11,356 nt of DNA, taken from Lachnospiraceae bacterium. Its GTDB lineage: Bacteria; Bacillota; Clostridia; Lachnospirales; Lachnospiraceae. Below are positions 7,233 to 11,356 of this stretch, piece by piece. The translations under genes were made by a program, and so were the position numbers. The first letter of the stretch is position 1. Every line of letters starts with the position of its first letter. The notes under the pieces are model-generated. The model had not been told where the DNA came from. It saw nothing but the letters and a program-made list of their open reading frames with translations, and searched no databases. Location: the NCBI GenBank assembly GCA_024691145.1, contig JAILNW010000064.1, forward strand, positions 1-11,356. Direction: 5' to 3'.

Positions 7233-7604
7233 ATGGAATCAGCTGATAAGGAGCTGGTAGATAAGAAAGTGTACCAGTCTTTGTTATACGACTTTTACGG
7301 AGGACTGCTTAAGGAACATCACAGAAGCATATATGAAGATTATATATTCAATGATTTATCTTTAAGTGAGATTGCTGATTATCAGAATATAAGCAGACAG
7401 GGTGTTCATGATATTATAAAAAGAACAACCAACCAGCTTGTAAAGTATGAATCAGACCTGCATCTTGTTGAAAAATACTCCAAGATAAAGGAATGTATAA
7501 AAAAAGGACTTGAAAGCACAGAAAGTCTTAATGAAACTTTAAAAGACAATAAAGACTTAAAGGATATACAGGATATATTTCATATGATAGATGATATGAT
7601 ATAG
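7233..7604 (+). CDS. ylxM: YlxM/p13-family putative DNA-binding protein of the SRP operon
   Basis: This small acidic cytoplasmic protein of 123 residues belongs to the YlxM (UPF0122) family. The helix-turn-helix core, resembling sigma factor region 4, is visible in residues 45-70 (LSLSEIADYQNISRQGVHDIIKRT). The N-terminal Y-x-x-L-L-Y-D-F-Y-G-G-L-L and H-x-x-I-Y-E-D-Y-I-F-N-D-L-S blocks are characteristic. Known relatives sit just upstream of ffh and have been linked to signal recognition particle assembly or regulation. Here it is also first in the operon, 17 bases before ffh. The start has GGTGAT three bases upstream of ATG. Its precise role remains poorly defined in the family. Confidence 0.93.
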   Translation: MESADKELVDKKVYQSLLYDFYGGLLKEHHRSIYEDYIFNDLSLSEIADYQNISRQGVHDIIKRTTNQLVKYESDLHLVEKYSKIKECIKKGLESTESLNETLKDNKDLKDIQDIFHMIDDMI

Positions 7605-7621
7605 AAAGGGAGGCGCGGCTT

Positions 7622-8962
7622 ATGGCATTTGACAGTTTATCTGAAAAATTGCAGAATGTATTTAAAAACCTGAGAAGTAAAGGAAGATTAACTGAGGCTG
7701 ATGTTAAGACAGCTATGAGAGAAGTTAAGATGGCGCTTCTTGAAGCAGATGTTAACTTTAAAGTTGTTAAGCAGTTCATTAATTCTGTTAATGAGAGGGC
7801 CATTGGACAGGATGTTCTTACAGGACTTAATCCTGGACAGATGGTAATAAAGATAGTTAATGAAGAGATGATTAAGCTTATGGGTGATACAACAACTGAG
7901 ATTACCCTTAAGCATGGCAGTGAGATTACAGTTATTATGATGTGTGGTCTCCAGGGTGCTGGTAAGACAACAACTACAGCAAAGTTAGCTGGCAAGTTTA
8001 AGCAGAATGGAAAGACTCCGCTACTTGTTGCATGTGATGTTTACAGACCTGCTGCTATTAAACAGTTACAGATTAATGGTGAGAAACAGGGCGTTCCGGT
8101 TTTCTCTATGGGAGACGGACATAAGCCTGTTAATATAGCAAAAGCAGCATTAGAACATGCTGCAAAGAACAATAATAATGTTATTATCTTGGATACAGCA
8201 GGACGTCTTCATATTGATGAGGACATGATGGCTGAGCTTGAAGAGATAAAGGCAAATATTGCTGTTGATTATACAGTACTTGTTGTAGATTCTATGACAG
8301 GTCAGGATGCAGTTAATGTTGCTGAGACATTTAACAACAGACTCAGTATTGACGGTGTTATCCTTACAAAACTTGATGGTGATACAAGAGGTGGTGCTGC
8401 ATTATCAATTAAGGCAGTTACAGGAAAGCCTATTCTTTACGCTGGTATGGGTGAGAAACTTTCAGACCTTGAACAGTTTTATCCAGACAGAATGGCTTCT
8501 CGTATTCTTGGAATGGGAGATGTGTTAACATTAATCGAGAAAGCACAGGGGGAGATTGATGAACAGAAGGCTAAGGAACTTGAGAAGAAGATTCGTAAGG
8601 CCGAGTTTGATTTTAATGATTTCCTTGAGCAGATGAACCAGATGAAGAAGATGGGTGGACTATCATCAATAATAAGCATGTTGCCTGGTGCTGGCAATCT
8701 TAAGGATTTACAGATTGATGATGATGCCATGAAACCAATTGAAGCTATTATATATTCTATGACTATGGAGGAAAGAAGTAATCCTAATATTCTTAATCCT
8801 TCAAGAAAGAATAGAATTGCTAAAGGTGCTGGAGTTGACATTAGTGAAGTTAACAGGGTTGTTAAACAGTTTGAACAGTCAAGAAAGATGATGAAGCAGA
8901 TGTCAGGCATGATGGGCGGAAAGGGCAAGAAGGGCAAGTTTAAGATGCCATTTGGCTTTTAA
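7622..8962 (+). CDS. ffh: Signal recognition particle GTPase Ffh (SRP54 homologue)
   Basis: This protein binds signal sequences of nascent membrane and secreted proteins and, with the 4.5S/6S SRP RNA and receptor FtsY, delivers ribosomes to the membrane. The 446-residue length is typical. The N domain occupies residues 1-90. The GTPase G domain has the P-loop GLQGAGKTT (109-117), DTAGRL from D191, and TKLDGDTRGG (249-258). The C-terminal M domain (about 300-435) is rich in Met (QMNQMKKMGGLSS, RKMMKQMSGMMGG) and ends in a Gly/Lys tail. A GGGAGG site precedes the ATG. It is cotranscribed with ylxM and followed 49 bases later by rpsP. All functional motifs are intact. The ftsY gene, often next to this locus in Firmicutes, is not in the window. 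Confidence 0.98.
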   Translation: MAFDSLSEKLQNVFKNLRSKGRLTEADVKTAMREVKMALLEADVNFKVVKQFINSVNERAIGQDVLTGLNPGQMVIKIVNEEMIKLMGDTTTEITLKHGSEITVIMMCGLQGAGKTTTTAKLAGKFKQNGKTPLLVACDVYRPAAIKQLQINGEKQGVPVFSMGDGHKPVNIAKAALEHAAKNNNNVIILDTAGRLHIDEDMMAELEEIKANIAVDYTVLVVDSMTGQDAVNVAETFNNRLSIDGVILTKLDGDTRGGAALSIKAVTGKPILYAGMGEKLSDLEQFYPDRMASRILGMGDVLTLIEKAQGEIDEQKAKELEKKIRKAEFDFNDFLEQMNQMKKMGGLSSIISMLPGAGNLKDLQIDDDAMKPIEAIIYSMTMEERSNPNILNPSRKNRIAKGAGVDISEVNRVVKQFEQSRKMMKQMSGMMGGKGKKGKFKMPFGF

Positions 8963-8996
8963 CATTTTTTAATGTTTAATAGATATTAAGAATCAC

Positions 8997-9006
8997 GAGG
9001 AGGTGA
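8997..9006 (+). promoter_or_regulatory. Strong ribosome binding site fixing the rpsP start
   Basis: GAGGAGGTGA sits five bases before the ATG at 9012. An in-frame GTG at 9003 lies inside this site and is therefore not the start. Confidence 0.85.
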
Positions 9007-9011
9007 AATTC

Positions 9012-9257
9012 ATGGCAGTAAAGATCAGATTAAAGAGAATGGGACAGAAAAAAGCTCCTTTTTATAGAATAGTAGTTTCTGACTCTAGAACTCAGAGAGA
9101 TGGTAAAGCCATCGAAGAAATCGGATACTACGATCCAACTAAGGAACCAAGCGTAGTTAAGATCGATGAGGAAGCAGCAAAGAAGTGGTTAGCTAACGGT
9201 GCTCAGCCAACTGAAACAGTTAGCAAGCTTTTAAAGAATGCCAACATTGTTAAATAG
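9012..9257 (+). CDS. rpsP: 30S ribosomal protein bS16
   Basis: This basic 81-residue protein is a component of the small ribosomal subunit needed for 30S assembly. The N-terminal signature is complete: MAVKIRLKRMGQKKAPFYRIVVSDSRTQRDG is spread over residues 1-31, followed by EEIGYYDP and a C-terminal helix with W-L-x-x-G-A-x-P-T-x-T-V. The length is normal for the family. It lies between ffh and the KH-domain gene, in the order usual for Firmicutes. The start at 9012 is set by the ribosome site just upstream. Confidence 0.98.
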   Translation: MAVKIRLKRMGQKKAPFYRIVVSDSRTQRDGKAIEEIGYYDPTKEPSVVKIDEEAAKKWLANGAQPTETVSKLLKNANIVK

Positions 9258-9271
9258 TGAGGTGAAACGAT

Positions 9272-9499
9272 ATGAGAGAATTAGTGGAAGTCATTGCTAA
9301 ATCATTAGTTGATCACCCAGATGAAGTAGTTGTTACTGAGGGTGAAAAAGATGGTGCAGTACTTATAGAACTCAAAGTTTCAACAGAAGACATGGGTAAA
9401 GTAATTGGCAAGCAGGGAAGAATAGCTAAAGCTATCAGAACCGTAGTCAAAGCTGTTGCATCAAGAGACGACAGAAAAGTTATCGTTGAAATCATTTAA
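9272..9499 (+). CDS. khpA: KH-domain RNA-binding protein KhpA (YlqC family)
   Basis: This 75-residue protein is a single KH domain with the RNA-contact loop G46-K-Q-G49 inside MGKVIGKQGRIAKAIRTVVKA. The opening M-R-E-L-V-E-V-I-A-K-S-L-V-D-H-P-D is the typical start of the YlqC/KhpA group. Homologues bind RNA, often together with KhpB/Jag, and influence cell division and small-RNA regulation in some Firmicutes. It follows rpsP by 14 bases with a GAGGTGAAA ribosome site, so translation is probably coupled in level. A large hairpin begins 11 bases after its stop. Confidence 0.95.
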   Translation: MRELVEVIAKSLVDHPDEVVVTEGEKDGAVLIELKVSTEDMGKVIGKQGRIAKAIRTVVKAVASRDDRKVIVEII

Positions 9500-9510
9500 T
9501 GATGATAGAT

Positions 9511-9557
9511 TAAACTGGTGTTAGGACATTCATTGTCTAAACATCAGTTTATTCTTG
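9511..9557 (+). terminator. Internal hairpin between khpA and rimM, possible partial terminator or processing site
   Basis: Arms 9511-9528 and 9534-9551 pair over 18 positions with one A-A mismatch and two G-U pairs, around a five-base loop. A moderately U-rich stretch (TTCTTGTTT) follows. No promoter was recognised between it and rimM, so rimM and trmD probably depend on readthrough. It may lower their expression relative to rpsP or act as an RNase or stability element. Confidence 0.6.
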
Positions 9558-9591
9558 TTTAAAGACAAAATGAGAGATTCGGGAGGTTTTT

Positions 9592-10113
9592 ATGACTGAT
9601 TACCTAAGAGTTGGAGTAATAACTTCACCACATGGTGTAAAGGGCGAAGTTAATGTTTTCCCAACAACAGATGACGCTAATAGATTTAAAAAATTAAAAA
9701 AAGTTTATATAGATACAAAAAAAGGATATAAAGAGCATGAGATTGAATCTGTTAAGTTCTTTAAACAGATGGTAATTTTAAAGTTTAAAGGACTTGATAA
9801 TCGTAATGATATAGAAGGACTTAGAAATATGGATCTTTTTGTAGACAGGGAAAATGCAGTAAAATTAAAACCAAACGAGAATTTTATCTGTGACCTTATT
9901 GATTGTGAGGTTTTTACTGATGAAGATTTAAAAATTGGTGTTATTAAAGATGTTATGATTACTGGTGCAAATGATGTGTACGTAGTAGAAAATGATGACT
10001 GTCAGGAAATATTGATTCCCGTTATAAAAGACTGTGTTTTAGATGTTGATATTGATAGCAAGAAAGTAGTTATAAAACCATTACCAGGTCTTCTTGACAT
10101 ATATTTAAACTAA
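9592..10113 (+). CDS. rimM: Ribosome maturation factor RimM
   Basis: This 173-residue protein assists late assembly of the 30S head by binding uS19 and the 16S rRNA region near helices 31 and 33b. The N-terminal RimM barrel has VGVITSPHGVKGEVNVFPTTDDANRF (about residues 7-32) and a G-L-D-N-R-N-D-I-E-G-L linker motif. The C-terminal PRC-barrel begins at DLIDCEVF and includes GVIKDVMITGANDVYVV and E-I-L-I-P. Length is normal. A GGGAGG site lies five bases before the ATG. It sits after the khpA hairpin and 13 bases before trmD, as in many bacteria where rpsP, rimM and trmD are coordinated. Confidence 0.97.
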   Translation: MTDYLRVGVITSPHGVKGEVNVFPTTDDANRFKKLKKVYIDTKKGYKEHEIESVKFFKQMVILKFKGLDNRNDIEGLRNMDLFVDRENAVKLKPNENFICDLIDCEVFTDEDLKIGVIKDVMITGANDVYVVENDDCQEILIPVIKDCVLDVDIDSKKVVIKPLPGLLDIYLN

Positions 10114-10126
10114 AGAGGTTGAGAAT

Positions 10127-10873
10127 ATGAATTTTTATGTTATGACGCTTTTTCCAGAGATGATTACATCTGGTCTTAATGTAAGTATTATCGGAAAAGC
10201 AATGGAAAAAGGTACTATTGGTATAGATGCTGTTAACATAAGGGATTTTTCTGATAATAAACATAATCATGTTGATGATTACCCTTATGGAGGAGGCGCT
10301 GGTATGGTTATGCAGGCTGAACCAGTTTACAGAGCGTATAATCATATTAAAGAAAAGATAAACAAAGATAAAAAAACAAGAGTTGTATATATGACTCCTC
10401 AAGGCAAGGTATTCAATCAGGAAATGGCTAAGGAATTAGCAAAGGAAGAGGATATTATATTTCTTTGCGGGCATTATGAAGGTATTGATGAGAGAGTACT
10501 TGAAGAGATTGTTACGGATAATGTTTCTATTGGAGATTACGTTCTTACAGGTGGCGAAATGCCTGCTATGATTATGATTGATGCTATTTCAAGACTTGTT
10601 CCTAGTGTTCTTCATAATGATGAATCTGCCGAGTTTGAATCATTTGAGGACAATTTGCTCGAATATCCTCAATACACAAGACCTGTAATATGGAAAAACA
10701 AAAAAGTTCCAGATGTGCTTTTATCCGGACATCATCTTAATATAGAGAAATGGCGAAGAGAACAGTCTATAAAACGTACATTTGAAAGAAGGCCTGATTT
10801 GCTTTTGGAAGCTGTTAAGAATTTTTCAAAAAAAGATAATATTTATCTTGAAAAATTAAAGAATAACGAATAA
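10127..10873 (+). CDS. trmD: tRNA (guanine37-N1)-methyltransferase TrmD
   Basis: This 248-residue SPOUT-family enzyme methylates N1 of G37 in tRNAs with G36G37, using S-adenosylmethionine, and prevents +1 frameshifting. The knot that binds the cofactor is intact: FLCGHYEGIDERV (112-124) and SIGDYVLTGGE (134-144). The N-terminal M-x-F-x-V-M-T-L-F-P-E-M and the D-D-x-P-Y-G-G-G-A-G-M block are typical, as are P-Q-Y-T-R-P and L-S-G-H-H in the C-terminal part. At the position aligned with the catalytic Asp (Asp169 of E. coli, in E-D-S-F) this protein has Glu171 (F-E-S-F). This may be common in Clostridia rather than a defect. It ends the operon; rplS, which often follows, is absent. Confidence 0.97.
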   Translation: MNFYVMTLFPEMITSGLNVSIIGKAMEKGTIGIDAVNIRDFSDNKHNHVDDYPYGGGAGMVMQAEPVYRAYNHIKEKINKDKKTRVVYMTPQGKVFNQEMAKELAKEEDIIFLCGHYEGIDERVLEEIVTDNVSIGDYVLTGGEMPAMIMIDAISRLVPSVLHNDESAEFESFEDNLLEYPQYTRPVIWKNKKVPDVLLSGHHLNIEKWRREQSIKRTFERRPDLLLEAVKNFSKKDNIYLEKLKNNE

Positions 10874-10900
10874 AAGAGTTTTGGATTCCAAAACTCTTTT
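10872..10900. terminator. Bidirectional intrinsic terminator between trmD and the convergent gene
   Basis: AAAAGAGTTTTGG (10872-10884) and CCAAAACTCTTTT (10888-10900) form a perfect 13-bp stem with an ATT loop. The A and T runs at its two ends let it work on both strands. It overlaps the trmD stop codon and lies 24 bases from the stop of the minus-strand gene. Confidence 0.88.
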
Positions 10901-10923
10901 CTGCGTAAAACTTTTTATAGGGT

Positions 10924-11356
10924 TTATAATTCATTAAATGATATCTTTATACTCTCAATGTTTATCTCATTCTTAGAACTTACTAAGAATCCGAAGTTCC
11001 TTACTTTTCCGCTTTCAATAACCTTATTCTCATCTGTAGGTGTGATAGCAAATGTATTATCATCACTTTCTATAGATACATTCCAGCTTTCAAGTAAACT
11101 AACTTTTTGTAAAAAATCAATATCAACATCCCAATTGCCAAATGCATCTTCTGTAATATTCTCAACTTCAATGTTTATATAGTAACTAAATCTGTTGTTT
11201 TTGTACGATGGATTGGACTTTGAAATCTTGCACTTATATGTCTCACCATCAGTATACTCAATATATTTAACTTCTGCACATTTTGCAGAAAAGGAGATGT
11301 TGTTCCTAGAAAGGAAATAATTAACTCCTATAGTAATTGTAAAGGCAGTACTTACA
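10924..11356 (-). CDS. Membrane-anchored protein with CBM2-like beta-sandwich, partial (5' end off the right edge)
   Basis: The minus strand is open from the right edge to the TAA at 10926-10924, giving 143 residues; the start is outside the window. The first visible residues (VSTAFTITIGVNYFL) are a hydrophobic segment fitting the end of a membrane helix. The rest is a predicted beta-rich extracellular domain of about 120 residues. Its second half follows the spacing of a CBM2-type cellulose-binding fold: IEVEN, F-G-N-W-D-V-D-I-D-F, L-E-S-W-N-V, F-A-I-T-P, then N-K-V-I-E-S-G-K-V-R-N-F-G-F. The similarity is to the fold pattern, and carbohydrate binding is not shown. The gene converges on trmD. 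The function is unknown. Confidence 0.8.
   Translation of the reverse strand, partial: VSTAFTITIGVNYFLSRNNISFSAKCAEVKYIEYTDGETYKCKISKSNPSYKNNRFSYYINIEVENITEDAFGNWDVDIDFLQKVSLLESWNVSIESDDNTFAITPTDENKVIESGKVRNFGFLVSSKNEINIESIKISFNEL

Noticed and set aside
7528..7995. Minus-strand open frame of 155 codons across ylxM and ffh
   Set aside because: It is a shadow of conserved ffh codons, rich in Ser/Ile/Leu without a recognisable domain, and has no promoter or ribosome site.
8479..8937. Minus-strand open frame of 152 codons in the ffh M-domain region
   Set aside because: It is the antisense of the Met/Lys-rich M domain; the apparent hydrophobicity follows from the complement of AAG and ATG codons.
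8961..8976. AACATT-TTTT-AATGTT hairpin just after the ffh stop codon
   Set aside because: It is only six AT-rich pairs with no T run after it, inside an operon. It is likely chance in AT-rich DNA and not a terminator.
10958..11182. Plus-strand open frame of 74 codons right of trmD
   Set aside because: It is opposite the longer open minus-strand frame, which shows beta-sandwich patterning and a terminator at its end. It has no ribosome site.

Overview
The window looks like chromosomal DNA from a low-GC, starch-using member of the Firmicutes, most likely a gut or rumen Lachnospiraceae-type Clostridia. This is inferred from the AT-rich composition, strong AGGAGG-type ribosome binding sites, the ylxM-ffh-rpsP-khpA-rimM-trmD order, the secreted GH13 amylase with a starch-binding module, and the two-part acetyltransferase typical of that family. 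No mobile element, CRISPR array, tRNA or rRNA is visible.

Left region (1-5065). Two minus-strand genes, an AraC-type regulator and a GNAT acetyltransferase that runs off the left edge, are divergent from a plus-strand pair: a MATE transporter and a cytoplasmic GH13 enzyme of the cyclomaltodextrinase/neopullulanase type. The intergenic region between them carries repeated AGAAAT motifs that could be an operator. A strong hairpin closes this block. The left edge holds a long near-perfect inverted repeat inside the acetyltransferase gene, which may be a real foldback, an invertible segment or an assembly artefact.

Middle (5066-7143). A stand-alone secreted alpha-amylase (GH13_5-like catalytic domain, Asn/Thr linker, CBM25/26-type starch-binding domain) has its own sigma-A promoter and terminator. 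Together with the upstream cytoplasmic enzyme it suggests a split pathway: starch is cut outside the cell and the maltodextrins are finished inside. No sugar importer is present in the window.

Right region (7144-10900). A consensus sigma-A promoter drives a translation/protein-targeting operon: ylxM, ffh, rpsP, khpA, then after an 18-bp hairpin rimM and trmD, ended by a clean terminator. The operon lacks ftsY in front and rplS behind, both commonly attached in Firmicutes. A convergent, partial minus-strand gene at the right edge encodes a membrane-anchored protein whose soluble part resembles a CBM2-like beta-sandwich.

Most of the window is well-understood biology. The items most worth a second look are the inverted repeat at the left edge, the hairpins in the ylxM leader and before rimM, the candidate AraC operator, the Asp-to-Glu change in TrmD and the CBM2-like protein.
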